Assembly (NCBI RefSeq): GCF_004363075.1
Contig: NZ_SNYN01000017.1
Coordinates: forward strand, 1-64,000
From: Actinorugispora endophytica
Lineage (GTDB): Bacteria; Actinomycetota; Actinomycetes; Streptosporangiales; Streptosporangiaceae
Reading direction: 5' to 3'
Length of the DNA: 64,000 nucleotides
The position numbers and the translations under genes were made by a program. A model generated the notes under the pieces. The model searched no databases. It was not told where the DNA came from and saw only the letters and a program-made list of their open reading frames with translations. Below are positions 6,738 through 15,541 of this stretch, one piece after another (within the stretch, counting starts at the first letter, position 1; each line of letters opens with the position of its first letter).

Positions 6738-9278
6738 GTGGCAGGCAATCTGACGCGTGACGAGGCGCGGGAGCGGGCTCGGATCCTGGACGTCGAGTCC
6801 TACGTCGTGGAGCTCGATCTCACCTCGGACGATCAGACCTTCACCTCCACCACCGTGGTCCGGTTCGGCTGCTCCGAGCCGGGCTCCGGATCCTTCGTGG
6901 ACCTGACGGCTCCGGCGGTGCGCGAGATCAGGCTGAACGGGGCCGCGCTCGACCCGGCCGAGGTGTTCGACGGCGAGCGGATCTCCCTTCCCTCCCTGGA
7001 GGGCTCCAACGAGCTCCGCGTCGTCGCCGACGCCGCCTACATGCGCACCGGCGAGGGGCTGCACCGGTTCGTCGACCCCGTCGACGGCAGCACCTACCTC
7101 TACAGCCAGTTCGAGACCGCGGACGCGCACCGGATGTACACGTGCTTCGACCAGCCCGACCTCAAGGCCTCGTTCGAGCTGACCGTGCTGGCCCCCGCGG
7201 ACTTCGAGGTCGTCTCCAACAGCGCCCCCGACGCCTCCCGCGAACCGGTCGAGGGCGACGAGGCGGTGCGCTGGCACTTTCCGGCGACCAAGCCCATGTC
7301 GACCTACATCACGGCGCTGATCGCGGGTCCGTACCACGTGGTGCGCGACGAGCACGACGGCATCCCGCTGGGCGTGTACTGCCGGGCCTCCCTCGCCGAG
7401 CACCTGGACGCCGACGCGATCCTGGAGGTCACCAAGCAAGGATTCGACTTCTTCCACGGCCTCTTCGGCGTCCGGTACGCCTTCGGCAAGTACGACCAGC
7501 TGTTCGTGCCGGAGTTCAACGCGGGCGCGATGGAGAACGCCGGCGCGGTCACCTTCCTGGAGGACTACGTCTTCCGGTCCCGGGTGACCGACGCCCGCTA
7601 CGAGCGCCGCGCCGAGACGATCCTGCACGAGATGGCGCACATGTGGTTCGGCGACCTCGTCACCATGCGCTGGTGGGACGACCTGTGGCTGAACGAGTCG
7701 TTCGCCACGTACGCGAGCGTGTACTGCCAGGCCCAGGCCACCAGGTGGACCGACGCCTGGACGACCTTCGCCAACGTGGAGAAGGCGTGGGCGCTGCGCC
7801 AGGACCAGCTGCCCTCCACCCACCCGATCGCCGCCGACATCCCCGACATGCAGGCCGTGGAGGTCAACTTCGACGGCATCACCTACGCCAAGGGCGCGTC
7901 GGTCCTCAAGCAGCTGGTGGCCTACGTGGGGGTGGACGCGTTCTTCTCGGGCGTGCGCGAGTACTTCGCCGAGCACGCCTGGGGCAACACCGAGCTGTCC
8001 GACCTGCTGACCAAACTGGAGAGCGCCTCGGGCCGGGACCTGTCCGGCTGGTCCCGGGAGTGGCTGGAGACCGCGGGTGTGAACACCATGCGCCCGGACT
8101 TCGAGGTGGACGGCGACGGGAACTTCACCTCGTTCGCGGTGCTCCAGGAGGCGGCCCCGGACCACCCGACGCTGCGCTCGCACCGGCTGGCCATCGGCCT
8201 GTACGACCGGACCGACGCGGGAATCACCCGCCGGCACCGGGTCGAGCTGGACGTGAGCGGCGAGCGCACCGAGGTGCCCGAGCTCGTGGGCACGGCCCGG
8301 CCCGACCTGGTGCTGATCAACGACGACGACCTGACCTTCATCAAGCTCCGCCTGGACGAGCGGTCGCTGCGCACGGTGACCGAGAGCGTCGGCGAGATCG
8401 CCGAGTCGCTCCCCCGGGCGCTGGCCTTCGCCGCCGCCTGGGACATGACCCGGGACGGCGAGATGGCCGCGCGCGACTACGTGCGCCTGGTGGTCACCGG
8501 CCTGGGCGGGGTCGACGACGTGGCGGTCGCGCAGACCCTTCAGCGCCAGGCGCTGTCGGCGCTGGTCAACTACGCCGCGCCCGACTGGCGCGCCGAGGGC
8601 TTCGACCTGCTGGCGGCTCGGCTGCGGGACCTGCTCAGCGCCGCCGCGCCGGGCAGCGACCTCCAGCTGGCCTACGCGCACGGCTTCGCCGGCACCGCGC
8701 GCTCGCCCGAGCACCTGTCCCTGCTCCGGGGCCTCTTCGACGGCGCGATCGTGGTGGACGGCCTGGAGATCGACACCGACCTGCGCTGGACGCTGCTGCG
8801 CTCCCTGGTCGCGGCGGGCACCGCCGGTGAGGACGAGATCGCCGCCGAGCTGGAGAGGGACCCCACGGCCGCGGGCGAGCGGGCCGCCGCGGGCTGCCGC
8901 GCCGCGGTTCCCACCCCCGAGGCCAAGGCCCTGGCCTGGGAGCGGATCACCGGCGGATCGCTGGCCAACGCCGAGTTCCGCGCGACCCTGGGCGGCTTCA
9001 TGGAGCCCTCGCACAGCGAGCTGCTCCGCGAGTACGTCGACAAGTACTTCGACCTGCTCGCCGAGGCGTGGGCCAAGTGGACCGGCGAGTTCGCGCAGAC
9101 CTTCGCCGAGTTCGCCTACCCGGGCCACCTGATCGAGGAGGAGACGCTGCGCCGCACCGACTCCTACATCGAGACCGAGTCCCCTGCCCCGGCCCTGCGC
9201 CGCCTCCTGCTGGAGGGCCGCGCGGGCGTGGAGCGCGCCCTGCACGCCCGCGCCAAGGACGCCGAAGCCGGGAGGTGA
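6738..9278 (+). CDS. pepN: M1-family aminopeptidase N
   Basis: An 846-residue zinc aminopeptidase that removes N-terminal residues from peptides in the cytoplasm. The exopeptidase motif GAMEN is at 263-267, the zinc motif HEMAH at 297-301, the third zinc ligand Glu at ~320 (WLNESFATY), and a C-terminal ERAP1-like helical domain covers ~520-846. Length fits the actinobacterial PepN family. The GTG start was chosen because GAAGGGA lies seven bases upstream and the family begins close to NLTRDEA; an upstream in-frame ATG would add an Arg-rich stretch unlike the family. Confidence 0.95.
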   Translation: MAGNLTRDEARERARILDVESYVVELDLTSDDQTFTSTTVVRFGCSEPGSGSFVDLTAPAVREIRLNGAALDPAEVFDGERISLPSLEGSNELRVVADAAYMRTGEGLHRFVDPVDGSTYLYSQFETADAHRMYTCFDQPDLKASFELTVLAPADFEVVSNSAPDASREPVEGDEAVRWHFPATKPMSTYITALIAGPYHVVRDEHDGIPLGVYCRASLAEHLDADAILEVTKQGFDFFHGLFGVRYAFGKYDQLFVPEFNAGAMENAGAVTFLEDYVFRSRVTDARYERRAETILHEMAHMWFGDLVTMRWWDDLWLNESFATYASVYCQAQATRWTDAWTTFANVEKAWALRQDQLPSTHPIAADIPDMQAVEVNFDGITYAKGASVLKQLVAYVGVDAFFSGVREYFAEHAWGNTELSDLLTKLESASGRDLSGWSREWLETAGVNTMRPDFEVDGDGNFTSFAVLQEAAPDHPTLRSHRLAIGLYDRTDAGITRRHRVELDVSGERTEVPELVGTARPDLVLINDDDLTFIKLRLDERSLRTVTESVGEIAESLPRALAFAAAWDMTRDGEMAARDYVRLVVTGLGGVDDVAVAQTLQRQALSALVNYAAPDWRAEGFDLLAARLRDLLSAAAPGSDLQLAYAHGFAGTARSPEHLSLLRGLFDGAIVVDGLEIDTDLRWTLLRSLVAAGTAGEDEIAAELERDPTAAGERAAAGCRAAVPTPEAKALAWERITGGSLANAEFRATLGGFMEPSHSELLREYVDKYFDLLAEAWAKWTGEFAQTFAEFAYPGHLIEEETLRRTDSYIETESPAPALRRLLLEGRAGVERALHARAKDAEAGR

Positions 9279-9294
9279 CCCCCGCCCGGTGAAC

Positions 9295-9334
9295 GACGCC
9301 CGCCGCGCCCCCGTCCGGGGGCGCGGCGGGCGTC
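9295..9334. terminator. Perfect 18-bp bidirectional hairpin
   Basis: Arms 9295-9312 and 9317-9334 pair perfectly around GTCC, between the convergent pepN and malQ genes. This is a strong candidate terminator for both strands. Confidence 0.75.
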
Positions 9335-9338
9335 CCCG

Positions 9339-11405
9339 TCAGGCCCGGGGGCCGGGGCGCGGCGCGACGTCGGCCAGGGGGCCCAGCGCGGCGCGCACCG
9401 CGGCCACCCGGTCCTGGCCGGTGACCAGGTCGTCGAGCAGGACCGGCACCCCTTCGGCGTCGGTGAGGGGGATCCGCCAGTTCGGGTACTCGGTACTGGT
9501 TCCGGGCTGGTTCTGCATGCGGTGGTCCCCGACCAGGTCGGTCAGCGCGACGCCGACCATCCTGGACGGGGTGCGCCGCAGGTAGCCGTGCAGGGCCACG
9601 ACCACCGCGGCCGGGTCCGAGACGGGGTCGACCGAGGGGTCCAGCAGGCCGAGGTCGACCAGCATCGCGCGCCAGGCCGCCACCTGGGACTCGGCCTCGG
9701 CGCGCTCCCGCTCGACCGGACGGGTCAGCAGGCCGAGGTGGTCGCGCAGGTCGACGTGCTCGGCGGACACGAAGGAGGCCACCGGCGGCAGGTCGTGGGT
9801 GGCCACGGTGGCCAGGCAGTCCGCGCGCCAGGTCTCGGGGCGGCGCGGCCGGTTGGCCTCGTCCCGCTCGAACCACAGCACCGACGTGCCCAGGATCCCG
9901 CGTTCGGCGAGGTGGTCGCGGACCCACGGCTCGACGGTGCCCAGGTCCTCGCCCACCACGAGCGCCCCCGCCTCGTGCGCGGCGAGCAGCAGCGCCCCGA
10001 CCATCCCCTCGTGGTCGTAGCGCACGTAGGCGCCCTCTGCGGGGGAGGCGCCCTCCGGCACCCACCACAGCCGGAACAGGCCCATGACGTGGTCCACCCG
10101 GATACCGCCCGCGTGCCGCATCGCCTGGCGCATCTGCTCCGCGAACGGCAGGTACCCCTGCTCGGCGAGCCGGACCGGGTGCCACGGCGGCTGGCCCCAG
10201 TCCTGGCCCTGCTGGTTGAACTCGTCCGGCGGGGCGCCCGTCCGCACCCCGGCGGTGAGCGCGTCGCCGTACATCCACGCGTCCGCGCCGCCGCTCTGGA
10301 CCCCCACCGCGAGGTCGTGCACGATCCCGACGCCCATCCCCGCCGCGCGGGCGCTGGCCTGGGCCGCGGCGAGCTGCTCGTCCATGAGCCACTGCACCCA
10401 GCGGTGGAAGTCCACGGCCGGCCGGCGGCGCAGCGCCTCGTCCCGGGCCCCGGCGCCGTCCGGGTCGCGCAGCCGCTCGGGCCAGCGGCGGTGGTCGAAC
10501 CCGTACTCCTCGGCGATCGCGCACCAGGTGGCGTACTTCACCAGTGCGTCGCCCTCCCGGTCCAGGTAGGCCCGCAGGGCCTCCTCCCGGTCGGGGTCGC
10601 GCCGGGCCTGGAAGAGGATCTCCAGTGCCGCGCGCTTGGCCCGCCAGACCGCGTCGCGGTCGATCAGGTCGGCGGTGCGGCTCCGCTCCCGTAGCGGGCG
10701 GGCGAGCCGCTGGACCGCCTCGCGGTGGACGGGGCGCAGGCCCGCGTACTCCGGGACGTCCTCGACGCGGATGTAGAGGGGCGTGACGTAGCGGCGGCTG
10801 ACCGGCAGGTAGGGCGAGGGCTCCAGGGGCGGGACCGGTTCGGTGGCGTGGATGGGGTTGACGAGGGTGAAGGACGCTCCCAGGTCCCTTGCCGCCCAGT
10901 CCGAGAGCTCGGCGAGGTCGCGCAGGTCTCCCATCGCCCACGAGGCGCGCGAGCGGACCGAGTACAGCTGGGCCATCAGCCCCCACAACCGCCGCCCCTC
11001 GGGGACACGGGGGGCCGGCAACCGGTCGGGCACCACCAGCAGGGGCGCGCGTTCGCCGCGCCGGCCGTACTCCACGCGCAGCAGGTGCGCCCCGAGCGGC
11101 AGGTCGGGGCCGGGGACGACCGTCCCGCCGCCGGACAGCTCGACCCAGGCCCGGGCGCCGTCGGGGAGCGGGACGTCCGGAGCCCGGCCCCGCCGGACGA
11201 CGACGGACACCGGAAGCAGCCGGCCCGCCCGGCGCTCCCTGTGCGCCCGGAGCGCGGCGCGGGGGTCGTCCACGTCCAGGCCGAGCACCCCGAGCACGTG
11301 GCGCAGCGTCGGCGGGGGGACGTCGACCCGGTCGCCCCGCCAGTCCACGTAACTCGTGGAGACGCCGTGTTCCTCGGCCAGGCGGACCAGCTCAGCATCG
11401 CTCAC
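9339..11405 (-). CDS. malQ: 4-alpha-glucanotransferase (amylomaltase)
   Basis: A 688-residue GH77 enzyme that transfers alpha-1,4-glucan chains between maltodextrins in maltose/glycogen metabolism. The N-terminal ~150 residues form the extra beta-rich domain seen in actinobacterial MalQ proteins. The catalytic barrel follows, with GIRVDHVMGLFRLWW (nucleophile Asp), VVGEDLGTV (acid/base Glu) and ATHDLPPV (second Asp). It stands alone, divergent from an MFS gene, with no other maltose gene in the window. Confidence 0.93.
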   Translation of the reverse strand: MSDAELVRLAEEHGVSTSYVDWRGDRVDVPPPTLRHVLGVLGLDVDDPRAALRAHRERRAGRLLPVSVVVRRGRAPDVPLPDGARAWVELSGGGTVVPGPDLPLGAHLLRVEYGRRGERAPLLVVPDRLPAPRVPEGRRLWGLMAQLYSVRSRASWAMGDLRDLAELSDWAARDLGASFTLVNPIHATEPVPPLEPSPYLPVSRRYVTPLYIRVEDVPEYAGLRPVHREAVQRLARPLRERSRTADLIDRDAVWRAKRAALEILFQARRDPDREEALRAYLDREGDALVKYATWCAIAEEYGFDHRRWPERLRDPDGAGARDEALRRRPAVDFHRWVQWLMDEQLAAAQASARAAGMGVGIVHDLAVGVQSGGADAWMYGDALTAGVRTGAPPDEFNQQGQDWGQPPWHPVRLAEQGYLPFAEQMRQAMRHAGGIRVDHVMGLFRLWWVPEGASPAEGAYVRYDHEGMVGALLLAAHEAGALVVGEDLGTVEPWVRDHLAERGILGTSVLWFERDEANRPRRPETWRADCLATVATHDLPPVASFVSAEHVDLRDHLGLLTRPVERERAEAESQVAAWRAMLVDLGLLDPSVDPVSDPAAVVVALHGYLRRTPSRMVGVALTDLVGDHRMQNQPGTSTEYPNWRIPLTDAEGVPVLLDDLVTGQDRVAAVRAALGPLADVAPRPGPRA

Positions 11406-11592
11406 AGGAACCGATCATGCCCTACTCCGGCCCGCATCTCCGGTACCTTCGGCAACCGGTCGCGGACACGGCCCGGTTTCCGTCCGACCGGGACGGCCGC
11501 CTCCGGGGCGGGCCGGACGGCGGCCCGAAACGCCTCGCCCCCGGGGTCCTCCCACTTCACCGAAATGGCGGAGGGCTCCCTTTCCTCCTCGT

Positions 11593-11598
11593 CATACT
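11593..11598 (+). promoter_or_regulatory. Putative -10 of a leaderless MFS transcript
   Basis: CATACT lies six bases before the GTG at 11605. No ribosome binding site is seen between them, so a leaderless mRNA is likely. Confidence 0.45.
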
Positions 11599-11604
11599 GG
11601 GCGG

Positions 11605-12831
11605 GTGCTGAAGTCCTATCGTCCGCTGTTTTCCATCCCCCACCTCCCGAACCTCTTCGTCTGGTCCCTCGCCGCCCGCCTCCAGGTCGCGGGCCTGCCG
11701 ATCGGGGTCACCTTCCTCGTCGCGGACTGGACCGGCTCCTACGCCCTGGCCGGCGTGGTCACCGCGACCCTGACCGTGGGGACCGCGGTGGCCGGGCCGC
11801 TCCGGGGCCGGATGGCCGACAGGGGCCGCGTCGACCGGCTCGTGGCCGTGTGCGGCCTCGTCTACAGCGCCGGGCTCCTGGCGCTGGCCCTCCTGCCCGG
11901 TTCGCTGTGGTGGGCGGCCGTTCCGCTGACCCTGGTCACCGGCCTGTTCATGCCGCCCGCCAATCAGGTCGGCCGGGCGCTGTGGCCCCGGCTGACCTCC
12001 GGTCCGGACCGCACGACGATGTACGCGGCCGAGGCCACCTTCCAGGAGCTCCTGTTCGTGGTGGGACCGCTCATGGCGGCCGCGGCCGTGGGCTGGGGCG
12101 GCGGGCGCGCGGCCGTGCTCCTGATGGGCGCGACCTCCCTGGTGGGGGCGCTGGGCTTCGCCGCCGCGATCCGCAGGGCCGGAGTCGCCGCCGCCCCCGT
12201 CCCGACCGGGGGCGGCCGGGCCGCGCGGGGGCGGCGGTCGCTGCTGCTCCGGCCCGAGCTCACGGTGCTGATCGCCGTGTGCACGCTGCTGGTCGGCGGG
12301 CTCGCGGCCGTGGACCTGGTCATCGTGGCCTGGGCTCGGGAGCTGGGCTCTCCCGGCCACGCCGGGGGCCTCGCGGCGGTCTGGGCCCTGGGGTCGCTGG
12401 TCGGCGGCCTCGTGGCCGGCGGGCTGCACGGGACGCCGCGGATCCCCCGCAGGGCGTTCTCGGCCGCGTTCGGGACCGCGCTGCTGATCCCGCTGCTGCC
12501 GCCCCTCACGGAGCTGCCCACGCCGTGGCTGCTCTCCCCGGTGCTGTTCGCCGCCGGACTGGCCATCGCCCCGACGCTGGCGGCGGTGACCGAGCGGCTC
12601 GGTGATGCCGCCCCGGAGGACCGGCGTGCCGAGGCCTTCGGCTGGATGAGCACCGGGATCACCACGGGGGTCGCCCTCTCCGCTCCGCTGACCGGCTGGC
12701 TGGTCGACGCGGGCGGCGTCGCCTCGGCGGTGGCGGGCGGGGCGGTCCTGATCCTGGCCGCCGCCGTCCTCACCCTCCGTGTCCCCCAGCCCGGCCCGCA
12801 CGGGACCCTCGGGACCGTACGGGCCGCCTGA
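11605..12831 (+). CDS. MFS transporter (family unknown substrate)
   Basis: A 408-residue integral membrane protein with about twelve hydrophobic segments, split by a basic central loop (~195-215, GGGRAARGRR). The MFS motif-A-like loop GRMADRGRVDRL lies between segments 2 and 3. The substrate cannot be read from the sequence; drug/metabolite efflux is the commonest role for this group. The GTG start follows a -10-like hexamer at leaderless spacing. The gene is divergent from malQ and ends 11 bases from the convergent amidase gene. Confidence 0.85.
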   Translation: MLKSYRPLFSIPHLPNLFVWSLAARLQVAGLPIGVTFLVADWTGSYALAGVVTATLTVGTAVAGPLRGRMADRGRVDRLVAVCGLVYSAGLLALALLPGSLWWAAVPLTLVTGLFMPPANQVGRALWPRLTSGPDRTTMYAAEATFQELLFVVGPLMAAAAVGWGGGRAAVLLMGATSLVGALGFAAAIRRAGVAAAPVPTGGGRAARGRRSLLLRPELTVLIAVCTLLVGGLAAVDLVIVAWARELGSPGHAGGLAAVWALGSLVGGLVAGGLHGTPRIPRRAFSAAFGTALLIPLLPPLTELPTPWLLSPVLFAAGLAIAPTLAAVTERLGDAAPEDRRAEAFGWMSTGITTGVALSAPLTGWLVDAGGVASAVAGGAVLILAAAVLTLRVPQPGPHGTLGTVRAA

Positions 12832-12842
12832 GCGGCGCACCC

Positions 12843-14270
12843 CTACCTGTTCCAGATCTCCGGGACGCGTCCGATCCACGGCCGGGCCGCCTCCAGCTGC
12901 GCGGACAGCGAGATGAGCGTCGCCTCGTCGCCGAGCTGCCCGGCGAGCATCACGCCGATGGGCAGGCCCTCGGCGGTGGTGTGCAGGGGGATGTTCACCG
13001 CGGGCTGGCCGGTGATGTTGTAGATGCCGGTGAACGGGGTGAACGCGGTCATCCGGTCGTACTCGTCGGCGGGATCCCCGGTCTCCTCGAAGTACCCGAG
13101 GGGCGCCGGCGGCGCGGCCAGGGTCGGGGTGAGGACCGCGTCGTAGGGGGCGAGCGCGGTCAGCGCGGCCCGGCTGAGGCCCTGCAGCGCGGTGGCGGCG
13201 TCCAGGTACTCGGGGGCGGACGTGGCGCGGCCCCTCTCGCGCAGCCAGCGGGTCAGCGGGCGCAGCCGGTGCTCGTCCCCGGGCGGGACCGGGGTGCGGG
13301 TCGCCGCCACCGCCCACACGGTCGCGAAGTGGCCCGTCTGCGAGCCGTCGAAGGGCGGCTCGACCTCCTCGACGTCGTGCCCGAGGTCGCCCAGCAGCAG
13401 GACCGCCTCCCGGTAGGCCTCCAGGACGTCGGGGTGCACGTCCACGCCCGGGACCGGCGGGGTGGCGAAGCACGCCACCCGCAGGCGCCCGGGCGCGCGT
13501 CCGGCGTGGGCGAGGAAGGTCTCGCCCTCGGCGAGCGGCCGGGCGGTGTGGTGGTCGCCGGGGCGGCTGATCGCGATGACGTCGAGCAGCAGCGCCGCGT
13601 CGGCGACCGTGCGGGCCAGCGGGCCGGTGGCGCCCAGCCCGACGAGGTCGGACCGCGGGGCCGCGGTGACCCGTCCCCGGCTGGGTTTGACGCCGTACAG
13701 CCCGCACACGCTGGCCGGGATGCGGATCGACCCGCCGCCGTCGCTTCCCTGGGCCAGCGGCGCCAGCCCCGCGGCCACGGCGGCCGCCGCCCCGCCGCTG
13801 GACCCCCCGGCCGAGCGCGCGGTGTCCCACGGGGTGCGCGCGGGCGGGGCGACCTCGTTCTCGGTGTGGCACGGCATGCCGAACTCGGGCACGTTGGTCT
13901 TCCCGGTGAAGACGGCCCCGGCCCGGCGCAGTTCGGCGACGTACTCCTCGTCCGCCTCCGCGACCCGGTCGGCGAACACGCGCGATCCTCCCGTGCAGCG
14001 GACTCCCGCGACCATGTCGAGGTCCTTGATCGGCACGGACACCCCCAGCAGCGGCGGCAGGCGCTCCGGCGTGTCGGACAGCAGCCGCTTCTCCGCCTTC
14101 CGAGCCTGTTCGCGGGCCAGTTCGGGGGTGACCGTAACGAAGGCCCCGACCTCGTCGCCGAGCCGCCCGATGCGGTCCAGGTAGTGGTCGGTGATCTCGA
14201 CGGGGGACAGTTCACGGCGGTTGACCAGCTCTGCCTGCTGCACCGCGGTGAAGTCATGGATTTCACTCAC
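12843..14270 (-). CDS. Amidase signature family hydrolase
   Basis: A 475-residue amidase. The Ser-cisSer-Lys triad is visible: Lys in VPIKDLDMV, cis-Ser in SAGGSSGGAAAA and the nucleophile Ser in GSDGGGSIRIPAS. The C-terminal end has the usual NITGQPAVNIPL motif. Members hydrolyse amide bonds in varied substrates (amides, aryl-amides, Glu-tRNA partners); there are no gatB/gatC genes here, so a GatA role is unlikely. The GTG start places VSEIHDFTAVQQ at the family N-terminus and follows TAACCT at near-leaderless spacing. An upstream ATG would add 52 unrelated residues. Confidence 0.9.
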   Translation of the reverse strand: MSEIHDFTAVQQAELVNRRELSPVEITDHYLDRIGRLGDEVGAFVTVTPELAREQARKAEKRLLSDTPERLPPLLGVSVPIKDLDMVAGVRCTGGSRVFADRVAEADEEYVAELRRAGAVFTGKTNVPEFGMPCHTENEVAPPARTPWDTARSAGGSSGGAAAAVAAGLAPLAQGSDGGGSIRIPASVCGLYGVKPSRGRVTAAPRSDLVGLGATGPLARTVADAALLLDVIAISRPGDHHTARPLAEGETFLAHAGRAPGRLRVACFATPPVPGVDVHPDVLEAYREAVLLLGDLGHDVEEVEPPFDGSQTGHFATVWAVAATRTPVPPGDEHRLRPLTRWLRERGRATSAPEYLDAATALQGLSRAALTALAPYDAVLTPTLAAPPAPLGYFEETGDPADEYDRMTAFTPFTGIYNITGQPAVNIPLHTTAEGLPIGVMLAGQLGDEATLISLSAQLEAARPWIGRVPEIWNR

Positions 14271-14278
14271 GAACGTCG

Positions 14279-14284
14279 AGGTTA
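14279..14284 (-). promoter_or_regulatory. Putative -10 for amidase gene
   Basis: Minus-strand TAACCT, eight bases before the GTG at 14270, with no ribosome binding site between. This suggests a leaderless or very short leader transcript. Confidence 0.35.
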
Positions 14285-14454
14285 GGCAAAACCCGCGAGG
14301 GCGGCCACCGCTCCGGAGGCGGTCCTCGTCCTCTCCAGAGAACCTCGAAGGGTAATCCTTCCCACTCAGGCCTGGAAGCACACCCGGAGGAAACCACCCA
14401 GCAGGGAACAAAAGTGTGAGTTCCAATGGGCTAGGAGCCCGCGCGATATCGAAC

Positions 14455-14460
14455 TACGCT
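14455..14460 (+). promoter_or_regulatory. Putative -10 of a leaderless NERD transcript
   Basis: TACGCT lies seven bases before the GTG at 14468, a geometry typical of leaderless actinobacterial genes. Confidence 0.45.
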
Positions 14461-14467
14461 CAAGGGC

Positions 14468-15289
14468 GTGGAATCGGCAACAAGTACCAGGCAGGACGAG
14501 CCCCCCGAGGTCGACGACATCGGTCGGCGCCGGAGCGCTCCCGTCTCGCCCTTCAGCGCACGCGAAGGCGGCCGCGGGCCCTCGAACCCCAAGGACGCCG
14601 TTCTCCAGACCTACCGCTCGTTGTTGCGGCCGGGCGCCAACCGCCGCTGGCTGCTGCGCGGCGCCGCCTGCGTCGCGGCCGCCATCGTCGCCGGGCTGCT
14701 GACCCGGGACTGGCGGATCGGCGTGACGATCGGCGGCGCGGTGCTCGTCGGGCTCATCGTGCACACCGCGCGGCGCCAGTCCGAGGTCCCGCAGTGGCGC
14801 AAGCCCTCGGCCGCCCGGCGCCGGACCGAGGCGCAGCTCAAGGTGATGCAGCGCTTCGGCTACCGGGTCCTGCACGCCCGGCGCATCCAGGACGGCAACG
14901 GGCAGATCGACCACTTCATCGTGGGGCGCCGGGGTGCGTTCGCCATCGACTCCGAGACCTGGGACAAGCGTCTTCCCCTGCGCAACAAGCTGGAGAAGCT
15001 CTACCACGGCCGCTTCTCCAAGAACGAGCGGATCGACGAGGCGCTGGCGGAGGCGCGCAACGCCGAGCGCCTGATCAGCGCGGAGCTGGGCCGGGAGATC
15101 AAGGTCCGCGCGTCGCTGGCGATCTACGGGCCGAGCATGCCCTGGGACAGCCACCGGCTGCGCGGGGTGGACATCATCACCGGTACCAAGGTCCGCAAGT
15201 GGCTGCGCAGCGGAAAGGACCGGCTCACCCCGGAGGAGATCGACGAGATCTACGCGGCCGCCGAGAAGGTGCTCCCGGCGCGCTACTGA
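14468..15289 (+). CDS. NERD domain membrane protein
   Basis: A 273-residue protein with a polar N-terminus (~1-60), two membrane segments (~63-100) and a NERD (nuclease-related) domain (~115-215) with the motif GNGQIDHFIVGRRGAFAIDSE, where Asp and the later acidic residue correspond to the nuclease-like core. Streptomyces and mycobacteria carry similar membrane-NERD proteins of unknown role; DNA or RNA processing near the membrane has been proposed for the domain. Whether this copy is catalytic cannot be told. A terminator-like hairpin follows. Confidence 0.85.
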   Translation: MESATSTRQDEPPEVDDIGRRRSAPVSPFSAREGGRGPSNPKDAVLQTYRSLLRPGANRRWLLRGAACVAAAIVAGLLTRDWRIGVTIGGAVLVGLIVHTARRQSEVPQWRKPSAARRRTEAQLKVMQRFGYRVLHARRIQDGNGQIDHFIVGRRGAFAIDSETWDKRLPLRNKLEKLYHGRFSKNERIDEALAEARNAERLISAELGREIKVRASLAIYGPSMPWDSHRLRGVDIITGTKVRKWLRSGKDRLTPEEIDEIYAAAEKVLPARY

Positions 15290-15318
15290 CTCCCTCCCCT
15301 TCCCGACGTTCGGACTCC

Positions 15319-15340
15319 AGGGCGGCGCACGCGCCGCCCT
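15319..15340 (+). terminator. Hairpin after the NERD gene
   Basis: AGGGCGGCGC and GCGCCGCCCT are perfectly complementary with almost no spacer, followed by GTCTCATTAT. It is a likely terminator separating the NERD gene from ilvD. Confidence 0.7.
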
Positions 15341-15541
15341 GTCTCATTATCTGGTCCCCTCATCTTCAAGTGCGAGATACGAGCACTGGGCCGGGGGGAC
15401 TACCATCGAGGGAACTCTGCACGCCAGTTCCGACCCCGGGCGGCACGTCCGTGTCAGGCCGCGCCCGTACGGACAACCGACGGAACACCCGCCGCTCCGT
15501 CCCGCCGCCGGTCCCGGTTCTTCTCGACGGGAGCACACTCC

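Noticed and set aside
6507-9245. Very long antisense open frame opposite pepN (and similar ones opposite MgtE, the kinase and the CobT fusion)
   Set aside because: They mirror the third-position GC bias of genuine genes on the other strand, have Arg/Gly/Ala/His-rich products with no family motifs, and conflict with well-supported genes.
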